A stretch of DNA of 64,000 nucleotides from Flavobacteriaceae bacterium PS02334 (GCA_029959295.1 JASCOH010000001.1:434001-498000); one strand, 5' to 3'; positions 27,184 through 36,628 are shown, counted from the stretch's first letter. Notes: generated by a model from the letters alone, not told the origin. Made by a program: numbers and translations.

Positions 27184-29673
27184 TTATTCTACCGCATTAT
27201 CCCGCGTTTTCCTACTGACCAATTTAATCTTTACTTTTCCGTCGTCGCCGTCAGTGGCTAAAAGATGTAGCACAATTCCCCTATTTCTGCGTTCTTCAAG
27301 AAGTTCTTCGTCTGTAATGTCCTTGTCATTTTTCGGATTTCTAAGTGGGACGTCGAGTGCGATATTTGTTCCCAGACCGAAAGAATAAACGCCGGCCAAG
27401 TCCATATTAAGCACGCTTGAATTGATTTTCATTGGAGAAATCGTAACCTTTTCACCACTGATATCCAATTTTCCATTAAGATTTGTGAAGGTTATCGTAT
27501 CGAGTTTTCTAAAAGGAAAAGCAAATTTACCCACACTTTTTATCGGATCAAAATTTACCAAAGCGCCTTTTCTCAAATCAAAAGCAATAGTTCCGTTCAT
27601 AGATTTTGGAATCATTTTTCCCTCATTGTTGATATTCCCTGAAAGAGAAGCTTTAGAAAAAAGAAAGCCCTTTAGATTTTTGGACGACATGGTTTCCATC
27701 CCAAAATTATTAAAGGCATGAAAAAACTTTTGGATATTGACGTTGCTCACCGTAGTGTTCATCAAAAAATGGTTGCTTGATTGGCCTTGTGCCAATTTTC
27801 CGCTGATATTCACCTGTCCGTCAGCATGATTGATGGTTGAATTGCTAATATTTATTCCTGATTCAGAAAGCAGTACGTTGGCCAAAACATTGGTCGCATA
27901 AAATTTATTGTAGTAAAATTTATCAATTTTGACCTGCATGGCTACATTGCTTTTCTCAAATAAAAAGTTCAAATTTTCAGTAATATTGCTTTTTTGAGAT
28001 TTTCTTTTGGCAATTCGTTTTGTCTTTCTTCCGCCTAAAAACCCTAAGAATTCTGCCATGTGCAACTGCGGACTTCTTACTTTCCAGTTCAAAACAATTT
28101 TCTCAGGATCGGTGTAATACAAATTCAAGAAGTTTTGAATATCGCCTTCCATGAAAACGATGCTTTTCCCGCTCTGGAGCTGTATATTTTTAATCAGCAG
28201 ATCAGATTCTGTGAATTGCAAAGCTACATTGGTATTATTAAAACGAAGGTTTCTGGGCGCGTAAGTCACATCGCCTTTTTCAACATTTATTAAGCCTGAA
28301 AATTTAGGTTTTGTGATTTCAAGATTTACAATATCAGCTCTGAATTTAAGCTCAACATTTGCATTTCCGCTAGAAAATTTAAGCAAATCAGCATCAATCG
28401 CATTGTTTAATTGCTGCAACGGAAACTTCGATTTAAAAATCCCGGTAGCAAAAGGCTTGTTGAAATCATTGATAATTGCAGAATCCATCGTGAAAGGCAT
28501 TTGCTTGTATTCGCCTTTAAAACCATACAGCTTCACAGCAGAATTTGGGTCGTCAAAACCTTTTCCTTTTATAAATTCATTGGTAAAAATTCCGTTGAAA
28601 TTGCAATTATCTACGATGCCGTCAGGAACATGAAGTCGGTTGTTCGTGACCTTCGCATTTACATAAATCAACGGATCGCCTTCCGCATTCAAGTCTCCAA
28701 CAATATCGCAGGTCACAGCAATCGGCTTTTCTAAATCAAAACGATCAAGCTGGAAACTGATATTATTAGAAAGCAGATCACTGGCTTGCTTCCAAAGAAT
28801 TTCTGCTACTTTTATATTTATTGAAAATTCAGAATTTTCTTTGCCTACGTTAAATTTTCCGCCTACATTAAAATCGTTATCGCCAATCTGCAAATCACTC
28901 GGAGCGATTGTCAAGGCTTCTTTTTCGTTATTGAAATTGATTTCCAGCTTTCCTTTTAAAACTTTTTCCTTCATGAAACTGCCGTGCTTGGTATTGAAAG
29001 CAAAACTTTTAGCAAAAGCATCTAGTTTTAAAGTTGCATTCCAACCTTCAGAAATAAAATCAATATTCCCTTTTAAATTATTAATCTGGAAATCAAAAAG
29101 CTTGTTTCGCCTTTGATTGTCGGAAATAAAATTTACGTTATCCAATTCAAAAGCTTTAATTTCTGCAAAAGAACTGCTTTCCTCATTGCCTGCTTTTTTC
29201 TCTTTTGTAGTCTTGAAAATCGCCGTATTGCTATATCCGGAAGCATCTTCGTAAAGATAAATTTGGGCATCACTGATTTGTATTTTCTTGATTTCAACCG
29301 TACCGCGCAGAAAAGCCATCGAGTTGATCGAAATATTAAAATCTTTTGATTTCAGCAACGTTTTTTTGTGATTTGCCCATTGATTGTCTTTCACGACCAC
29401 ATTATTCAAGCGCAAAGAAATCTTGGGGAAGCCTTGAAGAAATGTAGGTTCCATATCTTCTGCAGTGAATTTTCCGTTTAGATTTTCATTGATTTCAGAA
29501 GTAACTTTGGCCAGGATTTCCTTTTTATTGGTATTGATATAAAACGCCAACCCAATGTAAGCGACGATTATAAATAAAATAACGCCACAAATAATTTTTA
29601 TAGCAATCTTCATCCAGCGAGGCAGATTGTGCCTTTTATCTAGAAATTGAGAAATTATAGTAGTTTTTTGCAT
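27184..29673 (-). CDS. AsmA-like protein
   Basis: The ATG at 29673 (MQKTTIISQFLDKRHNLPRWMKIAIK) is preferred over a TTG nine codons earlier. The product has 829 aa. One N-terminal membrane helix (IICGVILFIIVAYIGLAFYI) is followed by the AsmA start (LAKVTSEINENLNGKFTAEDMEPTFLQGFPKISLRLNNVVVKD) and a long beta-strand array. The AsmA C-terminal region (GTIAFDLRKGALVNFDPIKSVGKFAFP) comes near residue 690. AsmA-clan proteins are thought to carry lipids between membranes. This is the second such protein in the window besides TamB. Confidence 0.85.
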   Translation of the reverse strand: MQKTTIISQFLDKRHNLPRWMKIAIKIICGVILFIIVAYIGLAFYINTNKKEILAKVTSEINENLNGKFTAEDMEPTFLQGFPKISLRLNNVVVKDNQWANHKKTLLKSKDFNISINSMAFLRGTVEIKKIQISDAQIYLYEDASGYSNTAIFKTTKEKKAGNEESSSFAEIKAFELDNVNFISDNQRRNKLFDFQINNLKGNIDFISEGWNATLKLDAFAKSFAFNTKHGSFMKEKVLKGKLEINFNNEKEALTIAPSDLQIGDNDFNVGGKFNVGKENSEFSINIKVAEILWKQASDLLSNNISFQLDRFDLEKPIAVTCDIVGDLNAEGDPLIYVNAKVTNNRLHVPDGIVDNCNFNGIFTNEFIKGKGFDDPNSAVKLYGFKGEYKQMPFTMDSAIINDFNKPFATGIFKSKFPLQQLNNAIDADLLKFSSGNANVELKFRADIVNLEITKPKFSGLINVEKGDVTYAPRNLRFNNTNVALQFTESDLLIKNIQLQSGKSIVFMEGDIQNFLNLYYTDPEKIVLNWKVRSPQLHMAEFLGFLGGRKTKRIAKRKSQKSNITENLNFLFEKSNVAMQVKIDKFYYNKFYATNVLANVLLSESGINISNSTINHADGQVNISGKLAQGQSSNHFLMNTTVSNVNIQKFFHAFNNFGMETMSSKNLKGFLFSKASLSGNINNEGKMIPKSMNGTIAFDLRKGALVNFDPIKSVGKFAFPFRKLDTITFTNLNGKLDISGEKVTISPMKINSSVLNMDLAGVYSFGLGTNIALDVPLRNPKNDKDITDEELLEERRNRGIVLHLLATDGDDGKVKIKLVSRKTRDNAVE

Positions 29674-29773
29674 AGGCTGGTTGCTGTGGTAGAACAACAA
29701 TTAAATTTACGAGAGAAGAATTTGGAAATGCGTATAAATGTTGTTAAAATTTGGATTTAGGAAGCAGTAAGAA

Positions 29774-29806
29774 AACAAAAAAGCTTCCAGTTTCCCGGAA
29801 GCTTCT
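29774..29806 (-). terminator. Terminator for the 29.8-30.7 kb operon
   Basis: The stem AAGCTTCC/GGAAGCTT, read on the minus strand, is followed by TTTTTTG. Confidence 0.8.
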
Positions 29807-29825
29807 CCTTAATTAATCAATAAAA

Positions 29826-30332
29826 CTAAACTGATAATTTTCCTTCAATACCGTCATCCAAAGGTTTCCCGATGATGGCGCCAACTGCGATTTTCAATAG
29901 GGAAACCATTTTGCCACTTTTTGTATCCCAGTAATAAATATAGTCTGGCTGCACTCGAAGCACCGTCAAATTCGGATCTTCTTTCCCTTCTGAGAACCAT
30001 GCTTTTGCAATCGGGCTCCATTTATCTTCAATCGTGTTTTTGTCTTTATAAATAAATGCTTTTCCAAAAACATTTAAATATTCATTGCTTGAATTCTTTG
30101 CAAAAAGCAATTGTACTTCTTCGTCTTGCTTAATTTCAAAATTCTTGTTGCTGTCTGCACCGCTCAAAAACCAGATGTTTCCGAATTCGTCTACTTCCTG
30201 CACGCTCATTGGTCGCGTTGAAAAAGGCGTGTGCGATAAATCAGTGCAAAACATGCAAACTCTTATGTCTTCAGCGAGCTTTTTCAGTTTTGAAACCGCT
30301 TCATCATTGTTTAAATTTTTATGATCTCCCAT
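29826..30332 (-). CDS. Pyridoxamine 5'-phosphate oxidase-like general stress protein
   Basis: A 168-aa split-barrel flavin-binding protein of the YdaG/general stress protein 26 type. Its features are LKKLAEDIRVCMFCTDLSHTPFSTRPMSVQEVDEFGNIWFLSGADSNKNFEI, then VQLLFAKNSSNEYLNVFGKAFI and WSPIAKAWFSEGKEDPNLTVLRVQPDYIYYWDTKSGKMV. The real PNPox catalytic set is not evident, so vitamin B6 synthesis is unlikely. A flavin- or F420-like redox role under stress is more probable. It follows the SpoIIAA-like gene after 23 nt in the same operon. Confidence 0.85.
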   Translation of the reverse strand: MGDHKNLNNDEAVSKLKKLAEDIRVCMFCTDLSHTPFSTRPMSVQEVDEFGNIWFLSGADSNKNFEIKQDEEVQLLFAKNSSNEYLNVFGKAFIYKDKNTIEDKWSPIAKAWFSEGKEDPNLTVLRVQPDYIYYWDTKSGKMVSLLKIAVGAIIGKPLDDGIEGKLSV

Positions 30333-30355
30333 GGCAATTTATTTTTAGTTGGTTT

Positions 30356-30733
30356 TTAATCTTTTACGTCAATTTTCTCTGAAGTCCACTCGATGGCTCT
30401 TTCCAAATCATTTTTTTGGAAAACTTTGAATTCGCCAGGCATGACTTTGCTGAAAACGGCCGTGAACTTGTCAACAGTTTCTGAGTCAGAAATGATTGCG
30501 GCACGGTTCCATTTGGTAATGTTTTTCATACCTAGCAAAGCGTCTTCCCACCAAGCTCCCATTGTAAATTCAGAAGGTGGCGTGTCTAGAAAAAGCATAT
30601 AATTCAGCTTCCCAGTTCTGTCTACAAGCTGTTCTACTTTTTTATGAACAATGTCGAAATCATCTTTCGTGACTTCGCCACTTGCTCTAAAACCGACCAT
30701 GTTTTCGGGTAAATTTTTAATTTGCTCTATCAT
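30356..30733 (-). CDS. SpoIIAA-like (STAS-fold) protein
   Basis: A 125-aa protein with the DUF3478/SpoIIAA-like pattern. VGFRASGEVTKDDFDIVHKKVEQLV is followed by MLFLDTPPSEFTMGAWWEDALLGMKNITKWNRAAIISDSE and the C-terminal FQKNDLERAIEWTSE. These proteins share the STAS fold of anti-sigma antagonists but usually lack the phosphorylated Ser, and many occur in stress operons. It is the first gene of a two-gene operon with a general stress flavoprotein. Confidence 0.85.
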   Translation of the reverse strand: MIEQIKNLPENMVGFRASGEVTKDDFDIVHKKVEQLVDRTGKLNYMLFLDTPPSEFTMGAWWEDALLGMKNITKWNRAAIISDSETVDKFTAVFSKVMPGEFKVFQKNDLERAIEWTSEKIDVKD

Positions 30734-30881
30734 AGCTTCGAGTAATTTTTTGGTTGTTACTCAAAGTTAGGGTCTTGCATCTGAAATTATGTTATTGATT
30801 TTATAAGAAGGTTTACATAATTTAGTAAGTCGAAATTTCTAAAGTCAGAAAGTATCATGAATACAATTCGAGAAATGTGTG

Positions 30882-31373
30882 CTATAGTTTTTTCTCCATG
30901 ATAAAATCTTCCATCAAATAGCCGTTTCCGATGTTGATGTCTTCCTCTCCTACTTTTTCAAAACCCATTTTGTTATAAAAATGAATCGCTTCATTAAAAC
31001 GGTTCACGTTTAAGGAAAGAAATTCTTGGTGATTGGCTTTTGCTTTTTCCGCGATATAATAAAGCAGCTTTTTGCCGATGCCGCTTCCTTGCGTTTCTGG
31101 AAGAATATATATTTTATGGATTTTAGTTTTGGGTTCGTCGTGATAGTCAAATTCATACGAAGCAAATCCAAGAAAATTTCCGTCTTCTTCAGCAATTATG
31201 AAATGGTGATTTTTTGTTTCAGCCTGATTTTTAAGCGCTTCCAAATCATACATCATTGAAAACATGTACTGAATTTGTTCAGAAGAAAGAATGGCTCCAT
31301 AGGTCACTGGCCACGTTTTTCCTGCAATATCTTGAATTGCCTTGTAATTATCGGTAGGTTGAATCTTGATCAT
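30882..31373 (-). CDS. GNAT-family N-acetyltransferase
   Basis: A 163-aa acetyltransferase. Motif A is complete (KIHKIYILPETQGSGIGKKLLYYIAEKAK), giving the acetyl-CoA pyrophosphate site QGSGIGKK. A typical C-terminal NRFNEAIHFYNKMGFEKVGEEDI block follows. The acceptor could be an amine, peptide N-terminus or small molecule and cannot be told from sequence. It lies 9 nt downstream of the DUF421 gene on the same strand, so cotranscription is likely. Confidence 0.88.
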   Translation of the reverse strand: MIKIQPTDNYKAIQDIAGKTWPVTYGAILSSEQIQYMFSMMYDLEALKNQAETKNHHFIIAEEDGNFLGFASYEFDYHDEPKTKIHKIYILPETQGSGIGKKLLYYIAEKAKANHQEFLSLNVNRFNEAIHFYNKMGFEKVGEEDINIGNGYLMEDFIMEKKL

Positions 31374-31382
31374 AAAACAAAA

Positions 31383-32075
31383 TTAAGCTATTCTGAGTGT
31401 TTTTATAGCTTCGACCCACTCGGTTTTTTTACAAATTTCGCAAGAAGAAGATCCCCTTTTTATTTCTTGCGTATGGGCGCAAAAGGTGCAGGCATAGATT
31501 CCGTCTTTGGAAATTGTCTTGTTTCTCTGCTCGAAAAGCTGCGGTAAAATTGGCAATCCATATTTTACATCTTCGTCTTTATAAAAGAAAACGCTGACTT
31601 CTCCAGAAGTTTCTAAATAAGCATTTTTAACTTGCCCCAAATGCTCGATGGAATACAAGCGCAATTCTGAAAAAAATTCATCTTGCGCCAGGCCTTCTTT
31701 CTTGAAACTTGCGATTGAAAATTTTCCTTCTTGTATCAGACATTTTGTTTCGCCTTCGAGCAATTTTTCAAACCACTTGAATTTTCCTGTGAGCATGGTT
31801 ACAAAACGATAGGCTACTATGATGACAAAAAAAACGGTCACCGCAGGAATGATTCCGACATCTTCATAAAACATCGGATCGCCCGCTGCAGAACCGAGCG
31901 CAATGATAATCACGGTTTCAAAAACAGAAAGTTGCTTCACGCCTCTTTTTCCGGCAAATCTCAAGGTGATCAGCAAAATGATAAACATGATGACCGACCT
32001 AAAAATTACTTCAAAAAGAAATTCATAAGGATGGTCGTTAATCAGTACCCTTTCCCATTCAAAAATATCTTGCAT
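31383..32075 (-). CDS. DUF421 (YetF-like) membrane protein
   Basis: A 230-aa protein with three N-terminal membrane helices (VIFRSVIMFIILLITLRFAG, VFETVIIIALGSAAGDPMFYED, IIPAVTVFFVIIVAYRF) and a soluble DUF421 domain (KCLIQEGKFSIASFKKEGLAQDEFFSELRLYSIEHLGQVKNAYLETSGEVSVFF). A C-terminal extension carries CTFCAHTQEIKRGSSSCEICKKTEW, a probable zinc ribbon with four Cys. Relatives in spore formers affect membrane or spore physiology, but the function here is unknown. The zinc-ribbon tail is a feature of Bacteroidota members. Confidence 0.85.
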   Translation of the reverse strand: MQDIFEWERVLINDHPYEFLFEVIFRSVIMFIILLITLRFAGKRGVKQLSVFETVIIIALGSAAGDPMFYEDVGIIPAVTVFFVIIVAYRFVTMLTGKFKWFEKLLEGETKCLIQEGKFSIASFKKEGLAQDEFFSELRLYSIEHLGQVKNAYLETSGEVSVFFYKDEDVKYGLPILPQLFEQRNKTISKDGIYACTFCAHTQEIKRGSSSCEICKKTEWVEAIKTLRIA

Positions 32076-32220
32076 ACTATTAAATTTTACTTGAATTTAC
32101 TAAATAAAATTGCTCGTTAACAAAGATTAAGAGAACTTTAATATTGCTTTAGATTGTGATGCTGGAAGCTTGTCGTAAATTTAGGTATACCAACTATTAA
32201 TTGTATTTAAACCAAAAATT

Positions 32221-32769
32221 ATGAGCAAGAAAGTAGCTATTTTAGCAACACACGGATTTGAAGAAAGCGAATTGAGATCGCCAAAAGAATATTTAGAACA
32301 GCAAGGCTGGACAGCAGATATTGTAAGCTTGAAAAGTGGCAAAATCAAAAGCTGGGCTGACGGAAATTGGGGAAAAGAATATGAAGTAAACAAAACGCTT
32401 GACGAAGTTTCTTCAAAAGATTATCACGCATTAGTTTTGCCTGGAGGCGTTATAAATCCAGATTTGTTGCGCAGGGAAGAAAAAGCCGTCTCCTTTGTAA
32501 AAGACTTTTTTGAAGAAAAAAAACCAGTTGCAGCAATTTGCCACGGACCGCAAATTTTAGTCGATGCCGATGTTTTAGATGGAAGAAATGTGACTTCATT
32601 TTTTTCTGTAAAAAATGACCTGATCAACGCGGGAGCAATTTGGGCAGACAAAGAAGTAGTCGTTGACAACGGACTCGTAACCAGCAGAAATCCAGATGAT
32701 TTGCCTGTTTTCAATAAAAAAATGGTAGAAGAAATCAAGGAAGGAAAACACGAATTGCAATCACGTTAA
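32221..32769 (+). CDS. PfpI/DJ-1-family (YhbO-like) protein
   Basis: A 182-aa class I glutamine amidotransferase-fold protein. The nucleophile elbow AAICHGPQ has Cys107 and His108, with Glu15 or Glu16 in FEESE nearby as in other PfpI proteins. The region LVLPGGVINPDLLRREEKAVSFVKDF is typical. Members are reported as stress proteins, deglycases or glyoxalases, and this assignment is debated. It is a single gene with a terminator at 32794. Confidence 0.9.
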   Translation: MSKKVAILATHGFEESELRSPKEYLEQQGWTADIVSLKSGKIKSWADGNWGKEYEVNKTLDEVSSKDYHALVLPGGVINPDLLRREEKAVSFVKDFFEEKKPVAAICHGPQILVDADVLDGRNVTSFFSVKNDLINAGAIWADKEVVVDNGLVTSRNPDDLPVFNKKMVEEIKEGKHELQSR

Positions 32770-32793
32770 TTTAGAGTTTTTTGTAATTCATGC

Positions 32794-32832
32794 GTAAGGC
32801 TTCAGCGTTAAGGCGTTGGAGCCTTACTTTTT
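32794..32832 (+). terminator. Terminator after the PfpI-like gene
   Basis: The stem GTAAGGCT/AGCCTTAC with a moderately long loop is followed by TTTTT. Confidence 0.65.
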
Positions 32833-32919
32833 GGTGAATAATTCTTAAAATTATACTAAAAAGTATAGTATTTTTTTATAGTTTTAGCTTTTTTAAAACT
32901 CAAGCTTTTATAACTAATT

Positions 32920-33855
32920 ATGTCACATCAAAAATTAAGAAAAGATAAAACTTGCTTGAATTGCAATTATGTAGTCGAAAATAAATACTGCCCAAATTGC
33001 GGTCAAGAAAATACAGAGACTCGACAGTCTTTTCATTATTTGTTTACACATTTTATAGAAGATTTGACGCATTATGATGGAAGTTTTTGGAAAACAATAA
33101 AAGCGTTATTGTTTCGACCAGGAAGACTTACTAAAGAATATTTAGAAGGCAAAAGGTTAAAATATGTTCCGCCTGTAAAACTTTATATATTCATAAGTTT
33201 TGTGACTTTTCTACTTCCCAATTTACTGCCAGATTATTCTTTTGTAAATACAAAAACTGAAATTACAGGATTGGATGAGAATAAAAAAATTCCAGAAGGA
33301 ATCACAGTAAATAATGGGCCTTCAATTAATAGTATAGAACAACTGGATTCAATTCAAAAAATTGAAAAACTATCTTGGCTAGAATATCATACTTATAAAT
33401 TTACTTTAAAAAGTAAAGGAAAAGCTAGCAAAGCAGAATCTAAAAGAGAGATTAAGGAAAATTTCAAGCATAATTTACCAAAAGTACTTTTTATTTACAT
33501 GCCATTATTTGCACTATTCTTATGGCTTTTCCATAATAAGAAAAAATGGTATTATTTTGATAGCGGTGTATTTACATTACATTATTTTAGCTTTCTACTA
33601 CTGCTTTTTACAATAAGCATGGTTTTAGAATGGCTTTCTGGATTAGTTTATAAAGGAGATGTCATTTCAGGTTTTATAGGAATTGCAACATTAGCTTATG
33701 CTTTCTTTTATTTTTTTAGAGCTCATAGCAGTTTTTTCGGTGAGAAAAAATACATTTCTCGTATTAAAGGATTAATTTTATTTTTTATCAATATCTTTTT
33801 AATTGGCATTTTTATGCTTGCCTTATTTGTATATTCAGTATACACAACACATTAA
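32920..33855 (+). CDS. DUF3667 membrane protein with N-terminal zinc ribbon
   Basis: A 311-aa protein. It opens with a four-Cys zinc ribbon (CLNCNYVVENKYCPNCGQ) and FHYLFTHFIEDLTHYDGSFWKTIKALLFRPGRLTKEYLEGKR, the DUF3667 signature. About five membrane helices follow (from KLYIFISFVTFLLPNLLP to FFINIFLIGIFMLALFVYSV). A hydrophilic loop of about 80 residues lies between helices 1 and 2. Function is unknown. It lies 12 nt before the M28 peptidase gene, so the two may be cotranscribed. Confidence 0.85.
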   Translation: MSHQKLRKDKTCLNCNYVVENKYCPNCGQENTETRQSFHYLFTHFIEDLTHYDGSFWKTIKALLFRPGRLTKEYLEGKRLKYVPPVKLYIFISFVTFLLPNLLPDYSFVNTKTEITGLDENKKIPEGITVNNGPSINSIEQLDSIQKIEKLSWLEYHTYKFTLKSKGKASKAESKREIKENFKHNLPKVLFIYMPLFALFLWLFHNKKKWYYFDSGVFTLHYFSFLLLLFTISMVLEWLSGLVYKGDVISGFIGIATLAYAFFYFFRAHSSFFGEKKYISRIKGLILFFINIFLIGIFMLALFVYSVYTTH

Positions 33856-33867
33856 TTTTTAGTTATA

Positions 33868-34869
33868 ATGAAAAAAACAATAATAACAGGCTTTTTGCTT
33901 ACGCTTGTTCTGACGAGCTGTTCTGCGCAAAAGCCCACGAAATATCTACAAACAATCAGTGCTGCAGATTTAAAAACAAATCTTTATATTATCGCTGGCG
34001 ATGACATGGAAGGCCGAAATACAGGCGAACCAGGACAGAAAAAAGCTGGAAAGTACTTGATTTCACAATATGAAAAAATGGGCATTTCTTATCCAAAAGG
34101 TGCGACTGATTTTTATCAAAAAGTACCTTCAGAATTTATGTCGCGCGCTTTCAGCCCCAAATTAAATGATTCTGAAAACATTTGGGCATTCATTGAAGGA
34201 AGTGAAAAACCAGATGAAATTTTAGTGATTTCTGCACATTATGACCACGTCGGAATGAAAAACGGCGAAGTTTATAACGGCGCCGACGATGACGGTTCAG
34301 GAACGGTAACGCTTTTAGAATTAGCAAAAGCTTTCAAAAAAGCAAAAGATGAAGGTCATGGGCCAAAACGTTCGATTTTATTTTTGCATGTAACTGGCGA
34401 AGAACACGGACTTCACGGCTCGAGATATTATTCAGAACATCCACTTTTTCCTTTGAAAAACACGATTGCTGACTTAAATATTGACATGATTGGCCGTCGC
34501 GACGACAAGCATAAAGATAATGGAAATTATGTCTATTTGATTGGTTCTGATCGCTTGAGTACCGATTTGCACACAATTTCAGAAAATGCAAACAAAAAAT
34601 ATACGAAGCTAGAATTAGATTATAAATACAACGACAGAAACGATCCTGAGAAAATCTATTATCGTTCAGACCATTATAATTTTGCAAAAAACGGAATTCC
34701 TTCCTTATTTTATTTTAACGGAGTTCATGAAGATTATCACAAAGCAAGCGATACGCCTGACAAAATCGAGTATGATTTATTGCAAAAAAGAGCGCAATTG
34801 GTTTTTGCTACGGCTTGGGAATTGGCCAATAGGAAACAGCGAATCAAGGTTGATAAAGATGGCAAATAA
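33868..34869 (+). CDS. M28-family metallopeptidase, lipoprotein
   Basis: A 333-aa zinc aminopeptidase-like protein with a lipobox (LTLVLTSCSAQ). Zinc ligands are visible in the order of family M28: ISAHYDHVG, NGADDDGSGT, HVTGEEHGLHG, LNIDMIGR, and the last His in FNGVHEDYHKASDTPDKIEYD. It probably releases N-terminal amino acids from peptides at the outer membrane or in the periplasm. A bidirectional terminator follows. Confidence 0.9.
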   Translation: MKKTIITGFLLTLVLTSCSAQKPTKYLQTISAADLKTNLYIIAGDDMEGRNTGEPGQKKAGKYLISQYEKMGISYPKGATDFYQKVPSEFMSRAFSPKLNDSENIWAFIEGSEKPDEILVISAHYDHVGMKNGEVYNGADDDGSGTVTLLELAKAFKKAKDEGHGPKRSILFLHVTGEEHGLHGSRYYSEHPLFPLKNTIADLNIDMIGRRDDKHKDNGNYVYLIGSDRLSTDLHTISENANKKYTKLELDYKYNDRNDPEKIYYRSDHYNFAKNGIPSLFYFNGVHEDYHKASDTPDKIEYDLLQKRAQLVFATAWELANRKQRIKVDKDGK

Positions 34870-34871
34870 TA

Positions 34872-34902
34872 AAAAAGCTCCGAATTTCTTCGGAGCTTTT
34901 TG
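34872..34902. terminator. Bidirectional terminator between convergent genes
   Basis: AAAGCTCCGAA/TTCGGAGCTTT with a 4-nt loop is flanked by A and T runs. Confidence 0.88.
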
Positions 34903-34905
34903 CTT

Positions 34906-35235
34906 TTATAAATTTTCTTTGACTTCTGCGCCCGGAGCATTTTTCTTAACTGACTCAATTCCATTGTCTCTTCCTGAAGTGGAAGCATACATTTGGCTTG
35001 AACCGATAATCTGCCCGTTTGTCGCTTTTAAGTTGAAATAAGTTCTGCCGTCTTTAGCTTCTTTTTTCTCAAATTTTGAATCATCTTGTGAATTTCTCTT
35101 CACCGATTCAATTCCGTTTGTGCAATTCGCCTTGCTTGAATACCCTTCGCTTGTTAGAATAATTTCACCATTTCCGGCTTTTAATACAAATTGAAATTCG
35201 TCATTCTTTCTTTTAGTAATAAGGAATGTTCCCAT
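34906..35235 (-). CDS. YegP-like protein with two DUF1508 repeats
   Basis: A 109-aa protein built from two tandem DUF1508 units: FQFVLKAGNGEIILTSEGYSSKANCTNGIESVKRNS and TYFNLKATNGQIIGSSQMYASTSGRDNGIESVKKNA. The layout agrees with E. coli YegP. The function of the family is unknown; members are common, small and cytoplasmic. It is a single gene facing the M28 peptidase gene. Confidence 0.92.
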   Translation of the reverse strand: MGTFLITKRKNDEFQFVLKAGNGEIILTSEGYSSKANCTNGIESVKRNSQDDSKFEKKEAKDGRTYFNLKATNGQIIGSSQMYASTSGRDNGIESVKKNAPGAEVKENL

Positions 35236-35352
35236 AAAAATTTAATTTAAGTGTTTATAATTTTGGCCTTTACTCTTTTCAAGCTAATTTTGGCCAAATT
35301 ACACAAATAAATATCACAAAAACAATAAAATATTAAAAAAAAATATAAAATG

Positions 35353-35607
35353 TTATGAATTTAGGTTTTCGTCCTTTATAATCTGAATTTTGCCTAATTC
35401 TACGGAATCGTGTTGTACCAAAAGAATTCCAAAAATATTAATCGGAATATCAATTTCTTCATTAGAGTTTTTAATCTCCTCAATAATGCTTTGGTAATTC
35501 AACGGATTCAAGACAATTGAATCGCCTTTATTGATTTTATGATCAAAAATATAATCTCTTAACGACTTGAAGGAAATCGGGTTTCCTATAAAAATTTGTT
35601 GTGACAT
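35353..35607 (-). CDS. Hypothetical small protein
   Basis: An 84-aa acidic protein with balanced composition (MSQQIFIGNPISFKSLRDYIFDHKINKGD...) and a clean ATG start. No signal peptide, membrane helix or known motif is visible. It sits between the YegP-like gene and a tRNA-His gene. Coding potential looks real, but no function can be assigned. Confidence 0.55.
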   Translation of the reverse strand: MSQQIFIGNPISFKSLRDYIFDHKINKGDSIVLNPLNYQSIIEEIKNSNEEIDIPINIFGILLVQHDSVELGKIQIIKDENLNS

Positions 35608-35691
35608 GATGTTTGTTTTCTTACTAATTTAATCAATATTGCTATGAATATCACGTGATTTAAGTTTTAATTAGCATTAATCAGAAAGCAA

Positions 35692-35722
35692 AAAAAAAGC
35701 TTCAGATTTCTCTGAAGCTTTG
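35692..35722 (-). terminator. Terminator after tRNA-His
   Basis: The stem AGCTTCAGA/TCTGAAGCT, read on the minus strand, is followed by a run of nine T. It lies just beyond the tRNA 3' end. Confidence 0.8.
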
Positions 35723-35729
35723 TAAAAAG

Positions 35730-35804
35730 GGTGGCTGACCGGGTTCGAACCGGCGACCCTCGGCACCACAAACCAATACTCTAACCAGCTGAGCTACAAC
35801 CACC
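35730..35804 (-). tRNA. tRNA-His (GTG)
   Basis: On the minus strand this 75-nt sequence folds into a full cloverleaf. It has a 7-bp acceptor GTGGTTG/CAGCCAC, an extra G(-1) opposite C73 as expected for histidine, D-arm AGCTCAGCTGGTTAGAGT and T-arm CCGGTTCGAACCCGG. The anticodon loop is TTGTGGT with anticodon GTG. CCA is not encoded. Confidence 0.97.
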
Positions 35805-35867
35805 ATTTGTTTAACGAGTGCAAATATACCGCAAAATTTGATTTCTGCAAATAAAAATTTCAAAAAA

Positions 35868-36584
35868 TTATACCAAATCTGCTAAGCTATTGACTGCCAA
35901 ATATCTTTCAACCGTGAATCCTTCTGCATATTCTGAATTTATGAGTCTTCCTAAGTCTTGGGCGCGATAAAGAATGCTGTCTTGGAAGTTTTTTGTAGCA
36001 ATCGGCGTAGTAGGTTCATCAGAATTTGGATCAAAAAATTGCGATTTGTATGCCATAAGCGAACTTACTTTCTTTTCCATGAAACCGGTTACGTCAACAA
36101 CGAAATCTGGCTTCAAATCTTTCCATTGGATATAATGGTATACCAATTTTGGTCGCCAAGCAGCCTGGCTGATTCCATCAATGGCAGTTTCGATTTTAAT
36201 CAATCCTGAAAGAAAACAAGCATCAGAAACCAATTTGCTTCCTTTTCCATGGTCGATATGGCGATCGTCTACAGCATTGCAGATCACAATTTCTGGACGG
36301 TATTTTCTGATCATTTTGATAACTTCCAATTGGTGCGTTTCATCATTTACAAAGAAACCATCGCGCATTGCCAGATTTTCTCTGATGGAAACTCCTAAAA
36401 TTTCGGCAGCATTTTTAGCTTCTTCATCGCGAATTTCGGCAGTTCCTCTTGTTCCTAATTCGCCTCTTGTCAAATCAACGATTCCTACTTTTTTGCCCAG
36501 CGAAACTTCCTTTGCAATCGTTGCGCCACAGCCCAATTCTACGTCATCAGGATGCGCACCAAAAAATAATATATCTAATTTCAT
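35868..36584 (-). CDS. bshB1: Bacillithiol biosynthesis deacetylase BshB1
   Basis: A 238-aa LmbE-like zinc deacetylase. It removes acetate from GlcNAc-malate, the second step of bacillithiol synthesis. The zinc motif AHPDDVE (His11, Asp13, Asp14) opens the protein, DLTRGELGTRGT follows, and DDRHIDHGKGSKLVSDACFLSGL holds the later His ligand. This length and the GELGTRGT block fit BshB1 rather than mycothiol MshB. Bacillithiol is known from Bacteroidota. No bshA or bshC is in the window. Confidence 0.93.
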   Translation of the reverse strand: MKLDILFFGAHPDDVELGCGATIAKEVSLGKKVGIVDLTRGELGTRGTAEIRDEEAKNAAEILGVSIRENLAMRDGFFVNDETHQLEVIKMIRKYRPEIVICNAVDDRHIDHGKGSKLVSDACFLSGLIKIETAIDGISQAAWRPKLVYHYIQWKDLKPDFVVDVTGFMEKKVSSLMAYKSQFFDPNSDEPTTPIATKNFQDSILYRAQDLGRLINSEYAEGFTVERYLAVNSLADLV

Positions 36585-36628
36585 TCTGTTTTGTTTGTTT
36601 ATATAAAGGTAAGAAGAAAATCACGCGA